Source: Photorhabdus cinerea
Lineage (GTDB): Bacteria; Pseudomonadota; Gammaproteobacteria; Enterobacterales; Enterobacteriaceae
Length of the DNA stretch: 64,000 nt
Assembly: GCF_011189575.1 (NCBI RefSeq)
Contig: NZ_PUJW01000007.1
Span: 155,568-219,567, forward strand
Direction of reading: 5' to 3'
Below are positions 9,633 through 17,787 of this stretch, one piece after another; position 1 is the stretch's first letter; each line of letters starts with the position of its first letter. The notes under the pieces are model-generated. The model searched no databases. It worked only from the letters and a program-made list of their open reading frames with translations, and was not told where the DNA came from. A program made the translations under genes and the position numbers.

Positions 9633-10574
9633 ATGTCAAATAAAGCCATCCGTATCGCAACCCGCCAAAGCCCTCTGGCTATGTGGCAGGCACTATATGT
9701 TCAGCAAAAATTACAACAATTTCACCCAGATCTGGAAGTTCAACTGGTTCCTATGGTAACCCAGGGAGACATCATTCTGGACACACCTCTGGCAAAAGTG
9801 GGTGGTAAGGGACTATTTGTCAAAGAACTTGAACTGGCTCTGCTTGAAAACCGGGCCGATATCGCCGTTCACTCGATGAAAGATGTACCTATCTCTTTTC
9901 CTGAAGGGCTAGGATTGGTCACTATCTGCGAACGTGATGATCCGCGTGATGCTTTTGTTTCTGCTAAATATCACTCTCTTGATGAACTGCCAACAGGCAG
10001 CATTGTTGGCACATCAAGTTTACGCCGTCAGTGTCAACTCCGTGAATTACACCCTGACCTGATTATCCGTGACCTTCGAGGTAATGTTGGAACCCGTCTG
10101 AGTAAGCTGGATAATGGTCATTACGATGCCATCATTCTCGCTGTTGCAGGATTGAAAAGGTTAGAATTGCATGACCGTATCCGTATACCATTATCCGCAA
10201 AACAATCATTACCTGCCGTTGGTCAAGGAGCCGTGGGGATTGAATGCCGCCTTGACGACCAGCAAACACGAGCTCTACTGGCACCATTAAACCACTATGA
10301 TACAGAAATCTGTGTTCTTGCCGAACGAGCAATGAACACCCGTCTGGAAGGAGGCTGTCAGGTACCAATAGGTAGCTATGCCATCTGGCAGGATGGAAAA
10401 ATCTGGCTGCGAGCATTGGTTGGAGCGCCAGATGGCAGCGTTATTATTCGTGGCGAGCGAACAATCTTACCCAAAGATGCATGTCAAGCAGGTGTTGAAC
10501 TGGCCGAAGAATTGCTGGAGCGGGGAGCAAGAGAAATTCTGGCGGAAGTTTATCAAGGCAATCCTCCCACATGA
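9633..10574 (+). CDS. hemC: Hydroxymethylbilane synthase (porphobilinogen deaminase) HemC
   Basis: 313-residue enzyme that joins four porphobilinogens into hydroxymethylbilane in haem, sirohaem and cobalamin synthesis. Catalytic Asp84 lies in SMKDVP, substrate-binding arginines in TSSLRRQCQL and RDLRGNVGTRL, and Cys242 in EGGCQVPIG carries the dipyrromethane cofactor. It heads hemCDXY, overlapping hemD by 4 bp (ATGA), and is divergent from cyaA as in other enterobacteria. Confidence 0.97.
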   Translation: MSNKAIRIATRQSPLAMWQALYVQQKLQQFHPDLEVQLVPMVTQGDIILDTPLAKVGGKGLFVKELELALLENRADIAVHSMKDVPISFPEGLGLVTICERDDPRDAFVSAKYHSLDELPTGSIVGTSSLRRQCQLRELHPDLIIRDLRGNVGTRLSKLDNGHYDAIILAVAGLKRLELHDRIRIPLSAKQSLPAVGQGAVGIECRLDDQQTRALLAPLNHYDTEICVLAERAMNTRLEGGCQVPIGSYAIWQDGKIWLRALVGAPDGSVIIRGERTILPKDACQAGVELAEELLERGAREILAEVYQGNPPT

Positions 10575-11311
10575 GCATTCTGGTAACACGCCCTTCTCCT
10601 GCCGGAGAAGAATTAGTTAGAAGGTTACAGGCCGCGGGCAAAACTGCTTTTAGCGCACCTTTAATCTATATTCGCCTAGGTTCAGAGCTGTCACAACTGG
10701 CTGAAAAACTTTGCCGTCTGAATACCGGTGATATGGTATTTCTGCTGTCAAAAAATGCAGTGCATTATGCAAACTCAAAGTTAAATCAAATTAATCTATC
10801 ATGGCCAGACAAGCTGATTTATTATGCTATTGGCAGATCAACCGCTCTGGCTTTTCATCAACTGACTGGTATAAATATTGCCTGGCCATCAGAGGGCGAA
10901 ACCAGCGAAATCCTGCTAGAACTACCCTCATTATATCAGGTTGAAAATAAACAAGCGTTGCTGCTCAGAGGAAATGGCGGGCGTGAACTTATTGCCCAAA
11001 CTTTGACAGAAAGAGGTGCCACAGTTAATTATTGTGAATGTTATTTTCGCCAGCGAGTAGATTATTCGGCAGTAGAATTCAGCGCCCGCTGGCAAAGATA
11101 TGGGGTAAAAACTTTAGTTGTAACCAGCGGCGAAATACTGCAATTGTTATACAACTTAATACCCGAAAGTGATCGAAACGGGTGGTTATTGAATTGCCAT
11201 CTTATTGTGGTAAGCGAACGTCTTGCACATACCGCCCGGAATTTGGGCTGGCAAGATATTAAAGTTGCTAAAAGTGCAGATAATGATGCCTTAATTCAGG
11301 CCCTAGAATAA
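10571..11311 (+). CDS. hemD: Uroporphyrinogen-III synthase HemD
   Basis: 246-residue HemD-family protein that closes and inverts ring D of hydroxymethylbilane to give uroporphyrinogen III. The start MSILVTRPSPAGEEL is the conserved opening of the first alpha/beta domain, and LLRGNGGRELIAQTL and the Tyr-containing VNYCECYFRQ correspond to the inter-domain active-site region. The family is poorly conserved in general, but the 4-bp overlap with hemC and the adjacent hemX make the assignment secure. Confidence 0.94.
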   Translation: MSILVTRPSPAGEELVRRLQAAGKTAFSAPLIYIRLGSELSQLAEKLCRLNTGDMVFLLSKNAVHYANSKLNQINLSWPDKLIYYAIGRSTALAFHQLTGINIAWPSEGETSEILLELPSLYQVENKQALLLRGNGGRELIAQTLTERGATVNYCECYFRQRVDYSAVEFSARWQRYGVKTLVVTSGEILQLLYNLIPESDRNGWLLNCHLIVVSERLAHTARNLGWQDIKVAKSADNDALIQALE

Positions 11312-11331
11312 ACTGACATGGGATACCCACT

Positions 11332-12465
11332 ATGACGGAACAAAAACAGTCCGCCGAGACAGTTGAAAAAACAATAGAAACGGTTGAACCCCCGCAACAG
11401 CCCAGAGTAGAGCCTCAGAAGCAAAAACGTTCTGGCGTTCTGAGAAACATTATTACTATTGCAATTATTCTGGCAATCGGTGGTGGTCTTTATTACTACG
11501 GACAACAGCAAAGCCACTTACTAAGTGCAGAGAACCATGAGCTGCGCCAACAACTGGAATCGCTGAAACATCAACAATCACAAGATCAGCAACGTATTGA
11601 AGCTCTGTTCAAAGAGCAGGCGCAAGCTTCTAGCAAGGTTGCCACACAAGCCGCACAAAATGAGCAATTGGATCGTCATCTGCAAGAATTACAGGCCAAA
11701 ATATCTGCGTTATCCAGTTCTGATGTAAAAAGCTGGCTACTGGCACAGGCTGATTTTCTAGTCAAAATGGCTGGCCGAAAATTATGGAATGACCAGGATG
11801 TCGTCACTGCCGCTGCTCTGCTAAAAAATGCAGATGCCAGTCTTGCTGAAATGAATGATCCAAGCCTGATTGAAATCCGTCGTGCAATTACACAGGACAT
11901 CAGCGAATTGTCTGCCATCAGTCAAGTTGATTTTGATGGCATTATCCTGCGAGTTAATCAGCTCTCTAATCAGGTAGACAACCTGCGTCTGGCTGACAAT
12001 ACCCCCGATGGTTCACCAATGGATGAAGACAATCATCAATTAACCGGTACGTTATCCGAATGGCGCCAGAACCTGAGCAAAAGCTGGAACAGTTTTATGG
12101 ATAACTTCATTACTATCCGTCGCCGTGATACTGCTGCTGAGCCATTATTGGCACCAAATCAGGATATCTATCTACGGGAAAATATCCGCGCCCGTTTATT
12201 GATTGCAGCTCAGGCAATACCGCGTCATCAAGGAGAAGTATTTAAACAGTCACTGGAAACGGTTTCAACCTGGGTCAGAGCTTACTTTAATATTAACGAT
12301 CCAAATACTAAAACATTCCTGGAAGAAATTGATTCACTGAGTCAGCAACCTATTTCCATCACTGTGCCAGACCATCTTTCAAGCCAGCCTTTACTGGAAA
12401 AGCTGATGCAAACCCGGGTCCGCAGCTTGCTGTCCCAATCTTCTGAAACCAGTCAGGAGGGCTAA
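11332..12465 (+). CDS. hemX: HemX-family membrane protein
   Basis: 377-residue protein of the proteobacterial HemX family (once listed as uroporphyrinogen methyltransferase, which is not supported by its sequence). A charged, Pro/Gln-rich cytoplasmic N terminus is followed by one membrane segment at about residues 38-56, then a long Gln-rich coiled coil (about 60-125) and a periplasmic domain. It is third in hemCDXY, 20 bp after hemD and 3 bp before hemY. Its biochemical role is not established. Confidence 0.9.
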   Translation: MTEQKQSAETVEKTIETVEPPQQPRVEPQKQKRSGVLRNIITIAIILAIGGGLYYYGQQQSHLLSAENHELRQQLESLKHQQSQDQQRIEALFKEQAQASSKVATQAAQNEQLDRHLQELQAKISALSSSDVKSWLLAQADFLVKMAGRKLWNDQDVVTAAALLKNADASLAEMNDPSLIEIRRAITQDISELSAISQVDFDGIILRVNQLSNQVDNLRLADNTPDGSPMDEDNHQLTGTLSEWRQNLSKSWNSFMDNFITIRRRDTAAEPLLAPNQDIYLRENIRARLLIAAQAIPRHQGEVFKQSLETVSTWVRAYFNINDPNTKTFLEEIDSLSQQPISITVPDHLSSQPLLEKLMQTRVRSLLSQSSETSQEG

Positions 12466-12468
12466 GCT

Positions 12469-13677
12469 ATGCTGAAAGTTCTGTTACTGTTTGTTGTGCT
12501 GATTGTTGGTATTGTGCTTGGTCCAATAGTTGCGGGTCATCAAGGGTATGTACTAATTCAAACTGACAACTACAATATTGAAACTAGCGTTACCGGTCTG
12601 TTTATTATATTTGTTCTTTTACAGTTAGTACTTTGCTTTCTTGGTTGGTGCTACCGCAGAGTTATGCGCACAAGCTCACGCACTCGAGGTTGGTTCCTTG
12701 GGCGCAAACGCAGCCGTGCCCATGCCCAAACAAAAGAAGCACTGATTAAACTGGCAGAAGGTGATTTCAAACAGGTAGAGCAATTGCTGACCCGTAATGC
12801 TGATCATGCAGAACAACCTGTAGTCAACTATTTACTGGCCGCTGAAGCAGCCCAGCAACGCGGAGATGAATTCCGTACTAATCAATATCTGGAACGTGCA
12901 GCAGAAGTCGCAGACAACAATCAGTTGCCTGTGGATATTACCCGTGTACGTATTCAACTAGCGCAAGGTGAAATTCATGCGGCCCGCCATGGTGTGGACA
13001 AACTACTGAATCAAGCTTCACGCCATCCAGAAGTGTTGCGCCTGGCTGAGCAAGCTTATACAAGATCAGGGGCTTACCAGTCACTGATTGACATACTACC
13101 GACAATGGAAAAAATCCATCTCCATGATGAGTCACAAATTCATAAGCTGCGTCAACAAGCCTATATCGGTCTGATGAATCAATATATGTCAGAACAGGGC
13201 AGTGAAGGTTTAAAACGTTGGTGGCATGATCAAGGCCGTAAAATTCGTCATAATGTGGCTTTGCAAATTGCAATATCTGAGCATTTGATCGAATGTGACG
13301 ATCATGAAACTGCACAAAAGATCATCCTAGAAAGTTTAAAACGTCAATACGATGAACGTTTACTGCGGCTGATCCCACGGTTGAAAAATGAAGATCCAAA
13401 ACCGGTACAAAAAGCACTGGACCATCAATTAAAGCAATATGGTACTACTCCTTTATTGAATAGTACTCTTGGGCAGGTTGCTTTACGCCACGGAGAATGG
13501 GAAAAAGCAACAAAAGATTTTAAAGCAGCATTAGCTCAGCGTCCCGATGCTCATGATTATGCCTGGCTAGCAGATGCATTGGATAAGTTACGCAAACCGG
13601 AAGAAGCGGCACAGGTTCGCCGTGAGGGATTGGTGCTAACTTTGAAGCAGGAGAGTAACGTAGTTTATAGCAAATAG
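12469..13677 (+). CDS. hemY: HemY-family tetratricopeptide membrane protein
   Basis: 402-residue protein with two N-terminal membrane segments (about residues 3-23 and 43-63) and a helical TPR-like body, including a clear C-terminal repeat (PLLNSTLGQVALRHGEWEKA). This is the gammaproteobacterial HemY associated with late haem synthesis, unrelated to Bacillus protoporphyrinogen oxidase HemY. It is the last gene of hemCDXY and is followed by a hairpin at 13751-13772. Confidence 0.92.
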   Translation: MLKVLLLFVVLIVGIVLGPIVAGHQGYVLIQTDNYNIETSVTGLFIIFVLLQLVLCFLGWCYRRVMRTSSRTRGWFLGRKRSRAHAQTKEALIKLAEGDFKQVEQLLTRNADHAEQPVVNYLLAAEAAQQRGDEFRTNQYLERAAEVADNNQLPVDITRVRIQLAQGEIHAARHGVDKLLNQASRHPEVLRLAEQAYTRSGAYQSLIDILPTMEKIHLHDESQIHKLRQQAYIGLMNQYMSEQGSEGLKRWWHDQGRKIRHNVALQIAISEHLIECDDHETAQKIILESLKRQYDERLLRLIPRLKNEDPKPVQKALDHQLKQYGTTPLLNSTLGQVALRHGEWEKATKDFKAALAQRPDAHDYAWLADALDKLRKPEEAAQVRREGLVLTLKQESNVVYSK

Positions 13678-13750
13678 CTCAGATAACACGGTGTCTTCGC
13701 TATCCAGTTACCGTTATTCCTTTGCGCATTTTTCACACTACTCGTTAAAA

Positions 13751-13772
13751 ATGCCCTCCCATACGAGGGCAT
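13751..13772. terminator. Hairpin after hemY
   Basis: ATGCCCTC-CCATAC-GAGGGCAT forms an 8-bp stem with a 6-base loop, with GTTTCT on the plus side. It separates hemY from the convergent TM2 gene and could serve both; A residues before the stem give a short U-run on the minus strand. Confidence 0.65.
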
Positions 13773-13776
13773 GTTT

Positions 13777-14079
13777 CTAGCCATATTTTCTGCCAAAATC
13801 TTCATCGGAAGTACAGAGGTAAATAATAAATTCAACGAATGAGATAAGTGAAGGAATGAACGTCCAGCAAAATACCAGATATAAAATTCCCATACCTATC
13901 TTGCCCAAATAAAATTTATGAGCACCAAAGCCACCAAGAAAAAATGCCAGTAATGCAGCCACAATTCTGTTATTACTACCAGAAGAATATGCTCTTATCA
14001 TCGCCCCACAATGTGGGCACGACTGTGCAGATTCATGCAACATTTTTCCGCAGCCAAAGCATCCAATCATTCTTGACAT
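13777..14079 (-). CDS. Zinc-ribbon TM2-domain protein
   Basis: 100-residue protein. The N terminus has a zinc-ribbon with Cys7, Cys10, Cys21 and Cys24 (CFGC and CPHC). It is followed by a TM2 domain (about residues 38-100) with the family signature AFFLGGFGAHKFYLGK and two membrane segments joined by the short turn; the segment around FIPSLISFVEFIIYL is the second helix. TM2 proteins are widespread in bacteria with no agreed function. It is monocistronic, convergent with hemY, and not part of the E. coli gene order here, so it counts as accessory. Confidence 0.85.
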   Translation of the reverse strand: MSRMIGCFGCGKMLHESAQSCPHCGAMIRAYSSGSNNRIVAALLAFFLGGFGAHKFYLGKIGMGILYLVFCWTFIPSLISFVEFIIYLCTSDEDFGRKYG

Positions 14080-14221
14080 TTATATATTCCCTTTAAGTAG
14101 GTTAAAAAAAGTAACCAAACCTGTTTTATAGCGAAACCAGCAATCATATTTTCAGCTTTGCCTATATTAGATATTCATATCTGAACAGTTTATAGATCAA
14201 AGATATTCCTAAAGATGGGCC

Positions 14222-14252
14222 AAAAAAACACCTACCTTAGAAAGATAGGTGT
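14222..14252 (-). terminator. Rho-independent terminator-like hairpin, minus strand
   Basis: Read on the minus strand, ACACCTA pairs with TAGGTGT across a 9-13 base loop and is followed directly by TTTTTT. It fits the end of a minus-strand transcript coming from about 14250-14560, where no recognised gene exists; the tRNA operon further right has its own terminator. Confidence 0.55.
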
Positions 14253-14331
14253 ATAAATACAATCAGGTCTACAGACGGATAGTGCCTCACTCAACGTTGA
14301 GTCCGGTCGGTGATGAAAAGATAACTGCATC

Positions 14332-14535
14332 TTATTCATCTGTGACATGGACAATAGGCACCGATAATTGGCTCTGCATCATCCCTGGGTTTATGAAGCC
14401 TATGCTGTCATAAGAAATAGGATGAGCATCTACATTTTTATGGTATGCATTTAACGTGCCAGCTTTTATACAAGTGAATAACTGCCTCGCTTTATCAGCT
14501 ATTTCTCCATTTATTACAATAAGAAAGCAAACCAC
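14332..14535 (-). CDS. Possible small hypothetical protein
   Basis: 67-codon frame with a GTG start and only a distant GAGG as ribosome-binding site. No domain is recognised; the first residues are hydrophobic and the rest is soluble-looking. The only support is position: a terminator-like hairpin lies about 80 bp downstream and a palindromic repeat about 20 bp upstream. It may instead be non-coding or a gene remnant. Confidence 0.25.
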   Translation of the reverse strand: MVCFLIVINGEIADKARQLFTCIKAGTLNAYHKNVDAHPISYDSIGFINPGMMQSQLSVPIVHVTDE

Positions 14536-14555
14536 GATAAAGCCAGCCTCATTAA

Positions 14556-14639
14556 CTGTCTCTTATTTGAGACAATTCGTCCCACGTTTTAAATTTTTTA
14601 ATTAAATTCAATATGTTATGAGTCTCTTATTTGAGACAG
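14556..14639. repeat. Inverted-repeat element, MITE-like, with TTAA flanks
   Basis: The segment begins CTGTCTC and ends GAGACAG, each end being part of a local palindrome GTCTC-TTATTT-GAGAC (14559-14573 and 14622-14637). The two copies stand in opposite orientation, 84 bp end to end, flanked on both sides by TTAA. Including the flanks the outer inverted repeat is a perfect 12 bp. This would suit a miniature transposable element or a pair of regulator-binding sites. The first 11 bases also match the start of Tn5/IS50-type ends. Confidence 0.5.
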
Positions 14640-14808
14640 TTAATATATCAATTGTCGTCAGAATATAACAAAATAATAAATTGCCATATAAAACGAATGG
14701 TTAGTATCAAGAAGAAAAAAATTCACTGAACCTATCTCAACAGAGCACACATTGAAATAAGAGACTAAAGAGGGAACAGAAAAATTGAGAGGTAGAAGCG
14801 CTGAATGC

Positions 14809-14835
14809 AAAAAAACCTGCCTAAGCAGGTTTTTT
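14809..14835 (-). terminator. Terminator of the tRNA operon
   Basis: AACCTGC-CTAA-GCAGGTT forms a 7-bp stem with T-tracts on both strands (AAAAAAA before, TTTTTT after). It lies 8 bp beyond the 3' end of tRNA-Pro and ends the Arg-His-Leu-Pro tRNA transcript. Confidence 0.85.
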
Positions 14836-14842
14836 CAGAATC

Positions 14843-14919
14843 TGGTCGGCGAGAGAGGATTCGAACCTCCGACCCACTGGTCCCAAACCAGTTGCGCTAC
14901 CAAGCTGCGCTACTCGCCG
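14843..14919 (-). tRNA. proM: tRNA-Pro (anticodon TGG)
   Basis: 77-nt cloverleaf including encoded CCA (TGG at 14843-14845 on the plus strand). The anticodon loop reads TTTGGGA with anticodon TGG, and the T-loop GGTTCGAATCC is canonical. It is the last of four tRNAs in the conserved argX-hisR-leuT-proM cluster. Confidence 0.98.
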
Positions 14920-14936
14920 AAATTTTTTCTTTTTTA

Positions 14937-15023
14937 TGGTGCGAAGGGGGGGACTTGAACCCCCACGTCCGTAAGGACACTAACACCTGAAGCTAGCGCG
15001 TCTACCAATTCCGCCACCCTCGC
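14937..15023 (-). tRNA. leuT: tRNA-Leu (anticodon CAG)
   Basis: 87-nt class II tRNA with encoded CCA and a long variable arm (GTCCTTACGGAC). The anticodon loop contains CAG and the T-arm is GGGGGTTCAAGTCCCCC. The acceptor stem carries one G-T wobble pair. Third in the argX-hisR-leuT-proM cluster. Confidence 0.98.
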
Positions 15024-15038
15024 GTGTCACAAAAAAGA

Positions 15039-15115
15039 TGGGGTGGCTAATGGGACTCGAACCCACGACAACTGGAATCACAATCCAGGGCTCTACCAAC
15101 TGAGCTATAGCCACC
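15039..15115 (-). tRNA. hisR: tRNA-His (anticodon GTG)
   Basis: 77-nt tRNA with encoded CCA and the extra G at position -1 typical of tRNA-His (starts GGTGGC). The anticodon loop is TTGTGAT with anticodon GTG. Second in the cluster. Confidence 0.98.
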
Positions 15116-15181
15116 ATAGCTATTTACTAATTCGCTACTTACAACAGCAGAATAATCACCGCAGCTCTCGCACGCTATTAA

Positions 15182-15258
<77 letters not shown>

Positions 15259-15411
15259 TTAACGCCGTTGCGGATGGGGATAGTACGGATTTAATGATAT
15301 GCTGTCCAGTGCTTTTTTAAAGAAATGATGCGTTTGATTACACCTTGTTCATTTCGTTGATAAAGCTAGCTCTCAATTTTCCTACCACCCCAGCTATGAC
15401 AGCAAATTAAT

Positions 15412-16791
15412 CTATCGGGCTATTAGCTTTCTACCACTAAAAAGCCTTACCAACCAATAAATCAGCGACACTATTAGCAAAAATCCTCCGCCTACCAGCA
15501 GTGAAAAACGGGTATCAGGGTTAATTGCCATGCCCACCAACACACAACATAAAAATGCCAATGTCAGATAATTTACATATGGGAACAAAATAGATTTGAA
15601 ACTATGTTGTTTCAGTGCTGCTTGATGATGCTGACGAAAACGCAGCTGGCTCATCAGAATAACAAACCACGGAACCATCCCCGGCAGGACACTAGCACTA
15701 TAGACATAAACAAAAACCGCCTGTGGATTTGGGATCAGGTAATTCAAACTGGAACCTACCATCAAGCACAAGATCGTAATGGCAATACAAGTTACCGGTA
15801 CACCATTCTTTGACAATTTAGTCAGTGATGAAGGTAACTGGCGGTTTTGCGCCAATGCATAGAGCATACGTCCACCACTGTACATACCACTATTACAGCC
15901 GGAAAGTGCAGCGGTCAATACGACAAAGTTAATCACGGCTGCTGCTGAAGTGATCCCTACTTTGGTAAATGTCATCACAAACGGGCTACCCTGTGAACCA
16001 ACTTCTGTCCACGGAAATAATGTAACCACAATGAAAATCGCGCCCACGTAGAAAATCAGGATGCGCCAGAGAATATTGTTAATCGCTTTCTTTAACGTAA
16101 CCTGTGGATTTTTAGCCTCCCCCGCCGTGATACCTACCAGTTCCACCCCCTGATAAGATGCAACCACAATACAGAGCGCAAACAAGAACCCTTGCCAACT
16201 ACCAGCAAAAAAACCACCATGAGCAGTCAAATTACCCAATCCAATAGGTTGCCATTGATTACCGATGCCAAAAAATATCAGCGCCAGACCAACCAGGATC
16301 ATCACGATAATTGTGGTCACCTTAATCATGGCAAACCAAAATTCTAGCTCACCATAAAGACGTACCGCCGCCAAGTTTGCCAAAGCGACCAATGCCACTG
16401 CAATTAATGCTGACACCCATTGAGGAAGTTCTGGGAACCAGAACTCGGCATAAACGCCAATAGCTGTTATTTCTGATATCCCTACTGCCACCCACATAAA
16501 CCAATAACCCCAAGCGGTCAGGCATCCCCAATATGGGCTGAGATATTTATGTCCAAAAGAAGCGAAAGAACCCGTGACAGGCTCAAGAAACAGCATTTCA
16601 CCCATGGAGCGCATAATGAAGAAAACAAAAATTCCGGCAATAATGTAAGCCAGCAAAACAGAAGGACCAGCCCATTTCAGCGTGCTGGCTGAGCCCATAA
16701 ACAGACCGACACCAATAGTTCCACCTAATGCGATTAGCTCGATATGACGGGCTTCTAAACCTCGTTGCAGGCCCTGTTGTTGATCTGCCAT
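15412..16791 (-). CDS. yifK: APC-family amino acid permease YifK (ThrP-like)
   Basis: 459-residue inner-membrane transporter of the amino acid-polyamine-organocation family with about 12 membrane helices. The first helix contains GGTIGVGLFMGS, and GMVPWFVILMSQLRFR lies near the C terminus, both typical of the family. The E. coli homologue is reported as a proton-coupled threonine/serine transporter (ThrP). The ATG at 16791 (MADQQQ) has a GGGA ribosome-binding site 6 bases upstream and fits the family better than the ATG at 16806. Its leader contains a long hairpin at 16851-16884. Confidence 0.93.
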   Translation of the reverse strand: MADQQQGLQRGLEARHIELIALGGTIGVGLFMGSASTLKWAGPSVLLAYIIAGIFVFFIMRSMGEMLFLEPVTGSFASFGHKYLSPYWGCLTAWGYWFMWVAVGISEITAIGVYAEFWFPELPQWVSALIAVALVALANLAAVRLYGELEFWFAMIKVTTIIVMILVGLALIFFGIGNQWQPIGLGNLTAHGGFFAGSWQGFLFALCIVVASYQGVELVGITAGEAKNPQVTLKKAINNILWRILIFYVGAIFIVVTLFPWTEVGSQGSPFVMTFTKVGITSAAAVINFVVLTAALSGCNSGMYSGGRMLYALAQNRQLPSSLTKLSKNGVPVTCIAITILCLMVGSSLNYLIPNPQAVFVYVYSASVLPGMVPWFVILMSQLRFRQHHQAALKQHSFKSILFPYVNYLTLAFLCCVLVGMAINPDTRFSLLVGGGFLLIVSLIYWLVRLFSGRKLIAR

Positions 16792-16850
16792 AAATTCCCT
16801 GTCCATTGTTATGTGTTGTAATGTGTAATAGTCAAAATATACAAAACTGG

Positions 16851-16884
16851 TTTTGACCAGCCATAAAAATGGCAGGGATCAAAA
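16851..16884 (-). promoter_or_regulatory. Leader hairpin upstream of yifK
   Basis: TTTTGA, CC and GCCAT pair in order with ATGGC, GG and TCAAAA around an AAAA loop, giving an interrupted 13-bp stem 60 bp before the yifK start codon. It could be an untranslated leader structure or an upstream terminator; no U-tract follows directly. Confidence 0.4.
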
Positions 16885-16995
16885 CATGTTTTTCCACTCA
16901 GTGGAATAAAAAATTACCTAATAATTAGTATTGATAGTAAAAGCCCGGCAGGATCAAACGGTTATATAGACGCTGTGAAATGAATTTTTTGACAA

Positions 16996-17021
16996 CCTGT
17001 CGCAAATTGTTATACGACAGG
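16996..17021 (-). terminator. Possible terminator after wecG
   Basis: CCTGTCG pairs with CGACAGG (7 bp, 12-base loop) 13 bp beyond the wecG stop. It is followed on the minus strand by TTGTC and an A-run instead of a U-run, so it may act as an mRNA 3' end stabiliser and not a strong terminator. Confidence 0.4.
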
Positions 17022-17033
17022 CAGACAACACAT

Positions 17034-17771
17034 TTACAGGCGATTGAAGTAGTAATATCCCAAAAACTTCAATAGCTTAAACTGACGACGGATACGGCTT
17101 GGTTGTGATAACAAACGATAAAACCATTCAAGCCCAAGGTTCTGCCATACTTTCGGCGCACGTTTTACATGACCGGTAAATACGTCATAAGTACCACCAA
17201 CCCCCATATAGAGAGCATCGAAATGAATTTTACGGCAGTCGCGCATGAAAATTTCCTGCTTAGGCGACCCCATTGCAACTGTTACAATTGCTGCTCCGCT
17301 AGCATGAATCCGTTCAAAAACAATACTACGTTCTTCTGGTGTGAAATAACCATTCTGGCTGCCAACAATATTGACGTTCCATTGAGTCCGTAATTTGTTT
17401 TCCGTTTGCTCCAATATCTCTGGTTTTCCCCCAACCAGAAAAACAGGTGTGCCTTCCTTGCCAGCACGTTCCATCATCGCTTCCCACAAATCTGCACCCG
17501 CTACACGAGAAACTTCAGCATCAAAGTATTTACGGCGGATAGCACGTACAATACTGATACCATCGGCATACAGATATTCTACTTCACCTAACAAAGTACT
17601 CAGAATATTGTCTTCTTCTGCTGTCAGAACTTTTTCTGCATTAATTGCAACCAGAGTACCCGTCTTTACCTGCCCTCGCTGAAAAATATGGTCAAGAAAG
17701 TGCGCCATATCGCGGAAACCCCAAATATTCAAGCCGCGAATGTTATACTTAGGAATATTGTTTAGCTCCAT
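17034..17771 (-). CDS. wecG: UDP-N-acetyl-D-mannosaminuronic acid transferase WecG
   Basis: 245-residue WecG/TagA/CpsF family glycosyltransferase (GT26). It adds ManNAcA to undecaprenyl-PP-GlcNAc, forming lipid II of ECA synthesis on the cytoplasmic face. The segments AINAEKVLTAEED, YADGISIVRAIRRK, RVAGADLWEAMM and VAMGSPKQEIFMRDCR are the conserved family blocks. It is the last gene of the ECA operon, 16 bp after wzyE. Confidence 0.95.
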   Translation of the reverse strand: MELNNIPKYNIRGLNIWGFRDMAHFLDHIFQRGQVKTGTLVAINAEKVLTAEEDNILSTLLGEVEYLYADGISIVRAIRRKYFDAEVSRVAGADLWEAMMERAGKEGTPVFLVGGKPEILEQTENKLRTQWNVNIVGSQNGYFTPEERSIVFERIHASGAAIVTVAMGSPKQEIFMRDCRKIHFDALYMGVGGTYDVFTGHVKRAPKVWQNLGLEWFYRLLSQPSRIRRQFKLLKFLGYYYFNRL

Positions 17772-17787
17772 TTTCTTTCCTTAAATA

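Larger units (their letters stand above)
14080..14842. other. Accessory intergenic region between the TM2 gene and tRNA-Pro
   Basis: A 763-bp AT-rich stretch holding a minus-strand terminator-like hairpin (14222-14252), a doubtful 67-codon frame (14332-14535), an inverted-repeat element (14556-14639), a partial third copy of the repeat core (AAATAAGAGAC, about 14755-14765) and the tRNA terminator (14809-14835). Nothing else was recognised. Confidence 0.6.
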
